Shown here piece by piece: positions 16,306-24,402 of a stretch of DNA of 36,187 bases. How positions within the stretch are numbered: position 1 is the stretch's first letter; the number at the start of each line of letters is the position of its first letter. Source of the DNA: Bacteroidia bacterium (lineage in GTDB: Bacteria; Bacteroidota; Bacteroidia; NS11-12g; UBA9320); assembly GCA_017640445.1 (NCBI GenBank), contig JAEPQQ010000014.1:1-36187 (forward strand), written 5' to 3'. The notes beneath the pieces are model-generated. The model saw only the letters and a list, made by a program, of their open reading frames with translations, made no database searches and was not told where the DNA came from. The translations under genes and the position numbers were made by a program.

Positions 16306-16962
16306 ATGAAATTTTTCGTCGATACCGCAAACCTCGATCAAATTGCTGAGGCGCAGGACCTTGGAATTCTTGATGGAGTAACTACAAACCCAAGTTTAAT
16401 GGCCAAAGAAGGCATCTCGGGTGAAGCCAACGTGTTAAAACACTACAAAGACATTTGCAACCTGGTTGAAGGTGATGTAAGTGCTGAGGTGATCTCAACG
16501 GATTTTGAATCCATGATCAAAGAAGGAGAGGCGTTGGCCCAAATCGATGACAAGATTGTGGTTAAGGTTCCTATGATAAAAGAAGGGGTAAAGGCGATAC
16601 GTTGGTTCTCAGATCAAGGTATTAAAACAAACTGTACGCTTGTTTTTTCAGCAGGTCAGGCAATACTTGCGGCCAAAGCCGGAGCAACCTACTTGTCTCC
16701 CTTCATAGGTAGGGTAGATGATATTAACTGGGATGGCATGGAACTGATCGAACAAATCAGCTCAATCTATACCATCCAGGGATTCGATACAGAGATTCTT
16801 GCTGCTTCCATTCGAAACCCGCTACACATTGTAAAAGCAGCTGAAGCTGGCGCCGATGTTTGCACATGTCCCCTGAACTCTATTTTAGGGTTGTTGAACC
16901 ACCCGTTAACCGATATCGGGTTAGCAAAATTTTTGGCAGATCATAAGAAATCGGGCAACTAA
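16306..16962 (+). CDS. transaldolase / fructose-6-phosphate aldolase-like (TalC/Fsa subfamily)
   Basis: A 218-residue TIM-barrel aldolase of the short transaldolase subfamily. It begins MKFFVDTANLDQI and has GVTTNPSLMAKEG, the Schiff-base lysine in KIVVKVPMI, NCTLVFSAGQA and SPFIGRVDD. These proteins act as transaldolases in the non-oxidative pentose phosphate pathway or as fructose-6-phosphate aldolases. The short length puts it with TalC/Fsa, and sequence by eye cannot separate the two activities. It starts 32 bases after the SRP RNA terminator and is followed by its own terminator. Confidence 0.93.
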   Translation: MKFFVDTANLDQIAEAQDLGILDGVTTNPSLMAKEGISGEANVLKHYKDICNLVEGDVSAEVISTDFESMIKEGEALAQIDDKIVVKVPMIKEGVKAIRWFSDQGIKTNCTLVFSAGQAILAAKAGATYLSPFIGRVDDINWDGMELIEQISSIYTIQGFDTEILAASIRNPLHIVKAAEAGADVCTCPLNSILGLLNHPLTDIGLAKFLADHKKSGN

Positions 16963-16981
16963 TCCCGAAGAATATTCGTTT

Positions 16982-17013
16982 AAAAGAGCAACTACTTTTA
17001 GTTGCTCTTTTTT
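16982..17013 (+). terminator. intrinsic terminator after the transaldolase gene
   Basis: AAAGAGCAACTA, a CTTT loop and TAGTTGCTCTTT form a perfect 12-bp stem continuing into further T residues. Confidence 0.9.
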
Positions 17014-17033
17014 GTTTATACTTACCACCCCAA

Positions 17034-17759
17034 TTGAAACGAATAGTAATCATACCGACCTTCAACGAAATTGAGAACGTTGAGAATATGCTGCGCACCG
17101 TAATGGGCCTTGATTTTGATCTGGATGTCCTCATTGTGGATGATGGATCACCAGATGGCACTGCCGATAAGGTGAAGGAACTTCAGCAGGAATTTACGTC
17201 CATACACATTCTGGAACGTACTGAGAAACAAGGTCTTGGAACGGCATATATCCATGGTTTTAAATGGTGCCTTGAGCACAACTACGATTATGTTTTTGAA
17301 ATGGACTGTGATTTCTCTCACAATCCCAATGACCTGGAACGTCTATATGCAGCCTGCATCGAACAGGAAGCCGACGTAGCCGTGGGGTCGCGGTATGTAA
17401 ATAACCTGGTGAATGTTGTAAACTGGCCAATGGGGAGGGTGTTGCTGAGCTATTTTGCCTCCATGTACGTACGTTTTATTACACGTATGAAAATCATGGA
17501 TACCACAGCCGGTTTTGTATGTTACAAAGCTTCGGTTTTGAGAACTATTGATCTCGACCGGATTAAGTTCAGAGGGTATGCATTTCAAATCGAGATGAAG
17601 TTTACCTCATTGCGATATGGATTCAAAATCGTTGAGGTTCCTATCATATTTACCGATCGCACCGCAGGAGAGTCAAAGATGAGCAAAGGCATCATTAAAG
17701 AGGCCCTGTTAGGTGTAATTCAGATGAAATTCCAAAGCTTCTTCAGGAAGTACAAATAA
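17034..17759 (+). CDS. polyprenol monophosphomannose synthase-like GT2 glycosyltransferase
   Basis: A 241-residue GT-A fold enzyme starting at TTG 17034. There is no ATG nearby, and KRIVIIPTFNEIENV is the expected family N-terminus. Visible motifs are VDDGSPDGTAD, GLGTAYIHGF, the metal-binding DCD in FEMDCDFSHNP, GSRYV and the C-terminal DRTAGESKMSKGI. This set is typical of dolichyl- or polyprenyl-phosphate mannosyltransferases (DPM1/Ppm1 catalytic domain). No C-terminal membrane domain is present. The product would be a lipid-linked mannose donor for protein or glycan mannosylation outside the membrane. It is a single gene between the transaldolase terminator and the giant T9SS gene. Confidence 0.9.
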   Translation: MKRIVIIPTFNEIENVENMLRTVMGLDFDLDVLIVDDGSPDGTADKVKELQQEFTSIHILERTEKQGLGTAYIHGFKWCLEHNYDYVFEMDCDFSHNPNDLERLYAACIEQEADVAVGSRYVNNLVNVVNWPMGRVLLSYFASMYVRFITRMKIMDTTAGFVCYKASVLRTIDLDRIKFRGYAFQIEMKFTSLRYGFKIVEVPIIFTDRTAGESKMSKGIIKEALLGVIQMKFQSFFRKYK

Positions 17760-17893
17760 AGTCTGTCAGCAATCCCATTTCGATAATTTCGATTCCCATT
17801 TCGGGACATTTCTGTGACAACCTGGAATGTGTTAAATTGTAAGTGGCTGGTTATTAGTGTTTTATTTCGTTTTTCAACTTGGTGTGCTAGTTG

Positions 17894-17948
17894 TGACTAT
17901 TGTCCGCAGTAGTCAAAGGGTACTTCGGTATCCTTAAAAATTAGTCTC
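17894..17948 (+). promoter_or_regulatory. structured 5' leader of the first giant T9SS gene
   Basis: CAGTAGTCAA (17907-17916) runs into a hairpin, AAGGGTAC-TTCG-GTATCCTT (17916-17935). This is an 8-bp stem (one G-U pair) closed by the very stable C(UUCG)G tetraloop. TTAGTCTC and the ATG follow. TGACTA (17894-17899) and TAGTCA (17910-17915) form an inverted repeat. The second giant gene has the same arrangement. Confidence 0.6.
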
Positions 17949-20900
17949 ATGTTTAAAAAAGTTTACCTTTTGGGCGTTAAAACGCTGCCCATCCTTTTTT
18001 GCGTTTTATTTTCTCACACCATTTCAAATGCCCAAACCTGCGGGAGCGTCGACCTTGGAGAAGACGTAACCTTGTGTTCGGGAAGTGCAGTTACGCTCAC
18101 GCCAACGGTCGATAAATCGTTGGAGGGCTATATACACGATGATCTGGTGAGCGTTGGAAACGTTTCGTATCCTCACAAGGCCATTGGAGCGCCGGATAAC
18201 AGTGGTACCTATTTCTGCCGGGGAAATTCAGGGTATTATACCGGTGCCGTGTGGAAAATGCCATGTGACCTGCCATCGGGTACCAAATTGAGAATTCGGA
18301 TAAAAGTACCTTCCGGAACAGCTTATTTAAAGGTGTTTGGGGCCAAGGATAACTATTATTACAGTTCGGATTACACCTGTATAGCCACTAAGTACGAGTC
18401 AGGTAGTTCATATCACGACCTATGCATCACTACCAATGGCAAGTACAACATCATTAAAATTCTTGATAAAGGTGGTGATCAGTTTTATATCGACGCAATC
18501 AAGTATACCAGAACGTGCACGCCAACGTATTCATGGAGTACAGGGGCAACCACCAAGTCGATTACCGTTTCACCTACCACCACAACATCGTATGTTTTAT
18601 CAGCAAACATCTGTGGTAAGAATGTAAAAGATACCATTAAGGTGAACGTGAATACCTGTGGAACTCAGATTTGTACCAAAACTGTAGGTAACACTAGAGG
18701 GTGCGCTGGTCAACCTTATACAATTTACTTAAAGGATAAAAATGGTAAGGCTCACCACCTGAAGGGTGATTCTACAAAATATCAGTGGATCGAGTATTCA
18801 AATGGAGACGCGCGATTCATTGCCGATGATATCTCGGCCTCTGGACTAAGTGGAACCTTTGACGTCAACCTATTATTTTCCGGAAGAACGTCAACACCTC
18901 CAACCAACAGTCCAAAGTACAGCTCGTGTTTTACCGTTGGAAGCACCACGGGTTGGGATTATTTCACCACCACAAGCGGTTCAATTGTGTCAACAAACTA
19001 CGGTACGATGAGCGTAAGCCGGAAAGGACCCGCCTTTCAACTTGGGGAAGATGCAAATATTACCCAGAGCGGATTTGGGGCGTCAGGTTGGCTCGACATA
19101 AGTGGAGGAAACGGCTTTATTTGCGTGGGTGATGTAAACCTCATGCTTCCCAAAGACTGTTCTTCTACCGATCCGGAGTGTAGAAAGATCGTTGGAAATA
19201 CACGTGGTTGTTCAAGCAAGCCCTACGTGATTTGGCTCAAAGACAAAAATGGTAAAGCGCACCACTTGAAAGGTGACTCTAGCAATTACCAGTGGATCGA
19301 GTATGCCAACGGAGATGTGCGCTTCTTCGCTGAGGATATATCTGCTTCCGGACTTACGGGTACGTTTGACGTTGATCTTACCTTTTCAGGAAGCACCCAA
19401 ACTCCACCAACGAATAGCCCCAAATACAGTTCGTGTTTTACGGTTGGCAGTACCAGCGATTGGACCTATTTTACAACAACCAACGGTACCATCACGTCAA
19501 CCAACTATGGAAATATGACGTTGTCGCGGAAAGGACCAGCTTTCCAGATGGGAACCGACGCGAACATCACTCAAGCAGGACTTGGAGCTTCAGGTTGGTT
19601 TAATATCGCAGGAGGTAATGGTTTTATTACCACTGGTGACATTAACGTTATGCTAACCGAAGATTGTACTACTCCTGAGCCAGAATGCCGACGAATCGTT
19701 ACAAATGCCATTGCTTGTGGATTTAACAAGTCCTATGTTTTCTATATCCAGGACAGCAGTGGGTCACACCACTTACTAAAAGGTGATTCTACTAAATACC
19801 GATGGTTGGAATACGACAATGGAGATGCACGTTTCATAGCAGAGGAGATTTCAGCGCCTGGCTTGAATGGAACTTTCGACGTAGACATTATCTTCTCAGG
19901 TAGAACCACAACACCTCCAACCAACAGTCCTAAACACAGTACGTGTTTTAACATTGGCGACACAACAGGATGGGAATACTATCCAATTATAAATGGTACG
20001 CTAACTTCTACGCACTATGGAAACATGGTAATTACCAGAAGAGGAGAAGCATTCCAACTGGGACAAAACGCAAACATTACGCAACAAGGCTTCGGAGCCT
20101 CTGGGTGGTTAACGTTCTCAGGTGGTACGGGCGGTATGACCGTGGGTGATGTAAACATCATGCTGAGCCAGGAGTGTGTTCCACCGAATCCACCAGAGTG
20201 TAAGCGTATCGTAACACACACTTCGGGTTGTGGATTTAACAAGCCGTACGTGGTATATCTGCAAGACAGCAGCGGATCTCACCACTTACTAAAAGGAGAC
20301 TCAACGAAATATCAATGGATTGAATCAGGCGACCAAATTCGATTTATCGCTGATTCGATTTCGGCACCAGGTTTGAACGGAACGTTTAACGTAGACATTG
20401 TCTTCTCTGGTAAGACCACGAACCCACCTGCCAATAGCCCAAAGCAAAGTACTTGTTTTTCTATTGGTGACACTACCGGATGGCTCTACTATCCAACAAC
20501 AACCGGAACCATAACCTCCACAGCATATGGAACCATGACGGTTTCACGAAGAGGTGAGGCGTTCCAATTAGGAACTAATGCCAATATCATTCAAAAGGGT
20601 TTTGGAGCTTCAGGATGGTTAAGCCTTGCAGGAGGAACTGGTGGAATTACAAATGGTGATGTGAACGTTATGCTCACAGATACCTGTTTCGGAACAGGTG
20701 GAGAATGTGATGAAAGCCATATTTACGACCCATGTATCATCACGTATGGTAAAGGTTCGTATAACAACTCATCTACAACAATCAATATAAATGAAACTGT
20801 ATCTGAGATTGACGAAATCATAGTAGAAGGCCTGTACAAGAATGGCAAGCCTACTTCAGGAAGTTTCACAAATGGTACCACCACCGTAAGTTGGACCGGT

Positions 20901-23900
20901 AGCGATGCCCTCGCTTTGAATAACGTATCGGGTACCTCGTACAAAGGATATTACCGTGCATCACTTCCAGGTGCATCATCGGTTACCATGAACGTGTCAA
21001 ACAATGCGGATGATATGCATGGCTTTGTTGCCTATGTGAAGTTGAAGGATCAGTATTGTTCGGATAACTATACCTCTCTAAGTGGTGATCGGTACTACGT
21101 GTACCAAAACACATTGACATCAACGTTCAATATGCCGGCCACAACATCAGAGAAAACAATTACGGCAGTGCTTCCGATTGCAGAAATGAACAACGATAGC
21201 CGAATTGCGACCTTCACATTAACGGCGGGAAGTCAAAGTAAGTCTGTAACAATAAATACCTATGATTTGGGACGTTCCATGACCATTCAAACGCTTGAGT
21301 TGTCTGACGTACCAGGTAACATAACCACTGCAGAGTTAACCATTAAATCACCGAGTTCAAATGGCGATAGCTATATCTCGGGTAACGTATCGTTTAACTG
21401 GTATCTGCCATGTGAGACAAAGGCGCAAAACCGAATTGCCGGAACCATTTTCTTTGATCGCGACCGCGATACTATATTCGACAGCGGAGAGGAGCGTCAG
21501 AAAGATGTTACGGTTTACCTGTACCGTGACCATGACGATGACGGGCAGTTAGACGATAATGAAGTAACCCCAATAGATAGTGTACTATCTGACCTTGATG
21601 GTAATTTCGAGTTTATTGTAGATTACACGTGTCAGGAGGGTTATATGAATAACGTAACCTATCAATACAGCATTGACAACCCATCGAACATGTTGGGAGA
21701 TCCAGGAAGCGATTATTCAGGTTACAACCACAACAGTGACAATCTGATTGTTGAGCTCGATCGAACGGTTAAGGATGGTGATCCGTATACCATCTATTTG
21801 GGAACCATTGAGAATGGAGCGTATGCCATTATCAGTGAATCTACAGACGGTGTTAATTTCTATCACAATACCAACATTCCGATTCTTACTTCCGGAAGCC
21901 AGGGTTACACCATTAATGCTGCGAGAGATGCGAAGTACATCAAGTTCGACAAGAACACGATCAATTCAATTTCCGGATATAACACCTATGGTTCAACTAC
22001 CACCAACAGTGCGGATTACAAGATCTATGGTATTGAGTTCTGTAAAGATGTAAACAGCTTTATTGTAGACACCGACCTGGATTCGTATCCAGATGGAACT
22101 GATCTTACTACAGACAATATTGAAGTAGCACAATTTACAGGCGGTAATCAAGAAGATCTGAATAACAACTTTGGTTTTAACGGAAACGTATTTATCGATG
22201 GTTATGTATTCTATGACGCCGATTCAAGTGGAACCTTTGATAATACTGAAGTGGGAACCGAAGATATTACGGTATTCTTATATGTAGATGCCGACTGCGA
22301 CGGTGTTCTTGATACCAGTGAAAATACACCGGTGGCTTCTATGGAAACCAACCAAAATGGTTACTACTCATTTACACGCCCGTATCAGGCGGATATGGAT
22401 AACCTGCCAGATGGTTTGAAGAACTGCTACATCGTCAATACCGACAAAGATGACTATCCACTTGGTTCTGTTATGACCACTGATAACATTGAGACAGCTG
22501 AGTTCGACTCAATTGGTGAAGAAGATCTCAATAACAACTTTGGACACATAAAGGTTAAAAACTCAGATGATTTCTGTGGTAAGTTGGAAGTGACCATTAA
22601 CCACAAGAAAGTTAAGGGGTACAATATTTTTGAGAACTTCCCGGTTTACCTTGATTTGACCCACAACGCATTTAAGTACCGTCAGAACTGGACATACAGC
22701 TACGATCAGGGAATGCATAGCCCGTATGGTTACGATGTAAAAGTAACGAATGAAGGTGGAGACAACCTGCCATTTGAGATCGTTGGTTACGACTCAACTT
22801 CCGGAAACATCAAACTTTGGGTAAACGTAGATTCGTTGTACCCATCTAAGAATACAATTTTGTATGTACACCATGGACTTGAGACCGGCCCGATTTCCGA
22901 TCCAAGCAGTCCGGCAACTTGGAATTCAGACTACAAAGCGGTGTACCATTTTGATGACTTCGACGATGCCACCTCCAATGGTAACGATGCCACCAACTAC
23001 GGTGCGTCTATAGCTACCGGAAAACTGGGTGGCGCTATTGATCTTGATGGAAGCTCAGACTACCTGCGTGTACCTTACAGCAGTAGTTTGGATATAGGAG
23101 GCAAGAAGATTACCATGTCGGCATGGGTTAACATCGATGCCAACCCGTCTTCGGATGCGCCATTTGCTGTGAAAGGACCAAGTGTTAACAACGAAGCGTA
23201 TATGTTTGGGGTTGACGGAGGCTCAAACCCGGTAGATATTAATTCGCGTGTAACTACCAACTCTGGCCACTATCGTCATGATGATGGTGAGTTGGCTACA
23301 GGCACCTGGGTGTATGTACAATTCGTTTATGATGGAACCTTGGGTTCTGGTCAGAAGCGTGTATACGTCAACGGTGTTCTTGAATACTCTAAGAGTGCTT
23401 CAGGTGACATCAAACAAGGTAACGACGACCTCTTTATTGGTAAACGCGTTTACTCTGACAACCGATACCTCGAGGGCAAGCTTGACGAGCTTCGGATCTC
23501 GTGTGCTGCTTCTTCGGCAGCCTGGGTGAAAACCGAATACCTCAACCAACGATACCCTAACTACTTTGCCAGTATCACCGACTCATTTGGATGTGGCGCT
23601 GTGCCAGTTACCTGGTTGGATTTCACTGCCAAGAAGGTGGGCGACAACGACGTAGAGTTGGATTGGGCAACGGCAAGTGAAATTAACAATAGTCACTTTG
23701 AGGTTGAGCGATCGTTCGATGGAAACCAATTCGAAATGATCGGGGCACCAATCGCCGGAGCAGGAAACTCAAGTCAGGTTGAGCGTTACGAGACAATGGA
23801 CTATGACCTTCCTGAAGGCGTTGTATACTACCGGGTAAAACAAGTAGACTTCGACGGGCAGTTTGATTATACACCGGTGAAGATTGTTCAAATTCACGGA

Positions 23901-24140
23901 AGAGATATGATGGTGGTATATCCTAACCCTGCGAAGAACGAAGTACACGTACACTTTAAGGCAGGAAAAAATCAGGATGTGGTTGTAACCAATCTGGCTG
24001 GTCAGGTAGTGCAAAAGGCAATCCTGTCACGCGAAGGAATGGTTACACTCGATACGAAAAACTACCCTCAGGGTGTATATTTCGTGAAAGTTGAAGGAAA
24101 CCACAATGTTACCACTAAGAAGATAGTTATTCAGAAATAA
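17949..24140 (+). CDS. giant multidomain T9SS-secreted surface protein (2063 aa)
   Basis: Order by residue: signal peptide 1-28; an Ig-like domain (opens CSGSAVTLTPT, resumes YSWSTGATTKSITV) apparently interrupted at about 55-190 by a galactose-binding-like domain; four copies of an unrecognised Cys-bounded repeat at 242-410, 411-579, 580-750 and 751-919; a beta-rich region to 1158; an SdrD-B-like domain from 1159 apparently split by another jelly-roll-like insert (1228-1369); a second SdrD-B-like domain to about 1535; a DUF2341-like region to about 1650; a LamG/concanavalin-like domain to about 1860; and a C-terminal module with a T9SS type A sorting domain (VVYPNPAKNEV onward, about 1988-2063). 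The SdrD-B-like domains hold four EF-hand-type calcium loops. It is predicted to be exported by T9SS and anchored or released. The glycan- or adhesion-related role is inference. Confidence 0.88.
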   Translation: MFKKVYLLGVKTLPILFCVLFSHTISNAQTCGSVDLGEDVTLCSGSAVTLTPTVDKSLEGYIHDDLVSVGNVSYPHKAIGAPDNSGTYFCRGNSGYYTGAVWKMPCDLPSGTKLRIRIKVPSGTAYLKVFGAKDNYYYSSDYTCIATKYESGSSYHDLCITTNGKYNIIKILDKGGDQFYIDAIKYTRTCTPTYSWSTGATTKSITVSPTTTTSYVLSANICGKNVKDTIKVNVNTCGTQICTKTVGNTRGCAGQPYTIYLKDKNGKAHHLKGDSTKYQWIEYSNGDARFIADDISASGLSGTFDVNLLFSGRTSTPPTNSPKYSSCFTVGSTTGWDYFTTTSGSIVSTNYGTMSVSRKGPAFQLGEDANITQSGFGASGWLDISGGNGFICVGDVNLMLPKDCSSTDPECRKIVGNTRGCSSKPYVIWLKDKNGKAHHLKGDSSNYQWIEYANGDVRFFAEDISASGLTGTFDVDLTFSGSTQTPPTNSPKYSSCFTVGSTSDWTYFTTTNGTITSTNYGNMTLSRKGPAFQMGTDANITQAGLGASGWFNIAGGNGFITTGDINVMLTEDCTTPEPECRRIVTNAIACGFNKSYVFYIQDSSGSHHLLKGDSTKYRWLEYDNGDARFIAEEISAPGLNGTFDVDIIFSGRTTTPPTNSPKHSTCFNIGDTTGWEYYPIINGTLTSTHYGNMVITRRGEAFQLGQNANITQQGFGASGWLTFSGGTGGMTVGDVNIMLSQECVPPNPPECKRIVTHTSGCGFNKPYVVYLQDSSGSHHLLKGDSTKYQWIESGDQIRFIADSISAPGLNGTFNVDIVFSGKTTNPPANSPKQSTCFSIGDTTGWLYYPTTTGTITSTAYGTMTVSRRGEAFQLGTNANIIQKGFGASGWLSLAGGTGGITNGDVNVMLTDTCFGTGGECDESHIYDPCIITYGKGSYNNSSTTININETVSEIDEIIVEGLYKNGKPTSGSFTNGTTTVSWTGSDALALNNVSGTSYKGYYRASLPGASSVTMNVSNNADDMHGFVAYVKLKDQYCSDNYTSLSGDRYYVYQNTLTSTFNMPATTSEKTITAVLPIAEMNNDSRIATFTLTAGSQSKSVTINTYDLGRSMTIQTLELSDVPGNITTAELTIKSPSSNGDSYISGNVSFNWYLPCETKAQNRIAGTIFFDRDRDTIFDSGEERQKDVTVYLYRDHDDDGQLDDNEVTPIDSVLSDLDGNFEFIVDYTCQEGYMNNVTYQYSIDNPSNMLGDPGSDYSGYNHNSDNLIVELDRTVKDGDPYTIYLGTIENGAYAIISESTDGVNFYHNTNIPILTSGSQGYTINAARDAKYIKFDKNTINSISGYNTYGSTTTNSADYKIYGIEFCKDVNSFIVDTDLDSYPDGTDLTTDNIEVAQFTGGNQEDLNNNFGFNGNVFIDGYVFYDADSSGTFDNTEVGTEDITVFLYVDADCDGVLDTSENTPVASMETNQNGYYSFTRPYQADMDNLPDGLKNCYIVNTDKDDYPLGSVMTTDNIETAEFDSIGEEDLNNNFGHIKVKNSDDFCGKLEVTINHKKVKGYNIFENFPVYLDLTHNAFKYRQNWTYSYDQGMHSPYGYDVKVTNEGGDNLPFEIVGYDSTSGNIKLWVNVDSLYPSKNTILYVHHGLETGPISDPSSPATWNSDYKAVYHFDDFDDATSNGNDATNYGASIATGKLGGAIDLDGSSDYLRVPYSSSLDIGGKKITMSAWVNIDANPSSDAPFAVKGPSVNNEAYMFGVDGGSNPVDINSRVTTNSGHYRHDDGELATGTWVYVQFVYDGTLGSGQKRVYVNGVLEYSKSASGDIKQGNDDLFIGKRVYSDNRYLEGKLDELRISCAASSAAWVKTEYLNQRYPNYFASITDSFGCGAVPVTWLDFTAKKVGDNDVELDWATASEINNSHFEVERSFDGNQFEMIGAPIAGAGNSSQVERYETMDYDLPEGVVYYRVKQVDFDGQFDYTPVKIVQIHGRDMMVVYPNPAKNEVHVHFKAGKNQDVVVTNLAGQVVQKAILSREGMVTLDTKNYPQGVYFVKVEGNHNVTTKKIVIQK
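18672..19178 (+). repeat. Cys-bounded repeat, copy 1 (169 codons)
   Basis: Begins CTKTVGNTRGC, contains LKDKNGKAHHLKGDS, PPTNSPKYSSCF, RKGPAFQLG and GFGASGWL, and ends near the Cys of PKDC. It is most like copy 2. Confidence 0.85.
19179..19685 (+). repeat. Cys-bounded repeat, copy 2 (169 codons)
   Basis: Begins CRKIVGNTRGC and is the same length as copy 1. It shares LKDKNGKAHHLKGDS, PPTNSPKYSSCFTVG and RKGPAFQ with it, pointing to a pairwise duplication. Confidence 0.85.
19686..20198 (+). repeat. Cys-bounded repeat, copy 3 (171 codons)
   Basis: Begins CRRIVTNAIACGFNK. It carries the second subtype signature: SSGSHHLLKGDS, PPTNSPKHSTCF and RRGEAFQLG. It groups with copies 4 and 5. Confidence 0.85.
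20199..20705 (+). repeat. Cys-bounded repeat, copy 4 (169 codons)
   Basis: Begins CKRIVTHTSGCGFNK. SSGSHHLLKGDS is shared with copy 3. GWLYYP, YGTMTV and RRGEAFQLG are shared with the single copy in the second giant protein. Confidence 0.85.
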
Positions 24141-24168
24141 GGAAAACACAATTGACTACTGTTTTCTT

Positions 24169-24198
24169 AAAGGCTCCGGGAAACCGGAGCCTTTTTTT
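24169..24198 (+). terminator. intrinsic terminator after the first giant gene
   Basis: AAAGGCTCCGG, a GAAA loop and CCGGAGCC followed by seven T. The 8-bp GC stem has a stable GNRA-type loop. Confidence 0.92.
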
Positions 24199-24328
24199 AT
24201 TTGGCATCAGCGGATTGTTTTTTAGGCTTTACCTAGTTGGGAAAAAACGTCCCAATTCTGGAAGGATTGAGGCCGTTATTGTGTTGACTTTTTCATAAGT
24301 TAATGATAATTAGGCAATTGACGTTATT

Positions 24329-24402
24329 TTGACTTTGGATTATTTCTTGTCGCACATATACCAGTAGTCAATGGATGCTTGCATCCAATAAATAGTAGTC
24401 GC
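24329..24402 (+). promoter_or_regulatory. structured 5' leader of the second giant T9SS gene
   Basis: CAGTAGTCAA (24362-24371) is followed directly by hairpin TGGATG-CTTG-CATCCA (24372-24387), then AATAAATAGTAGTCGC and the ATG. TTGACT (24329-24334) and AGTCAA (24366-24371) form a wider inverted repeat. Sequence blocks and hairpin position match the leader at 17894-17948, while the stem bases differ. Confidence 0.6.

Noticed and set aside
18672..20705. CRISPR or DNA satellite array
   Set aside because: The four units are about 507-base coding repeats in frame with synonymous divergence, without spacers or palindromic direct repeats.
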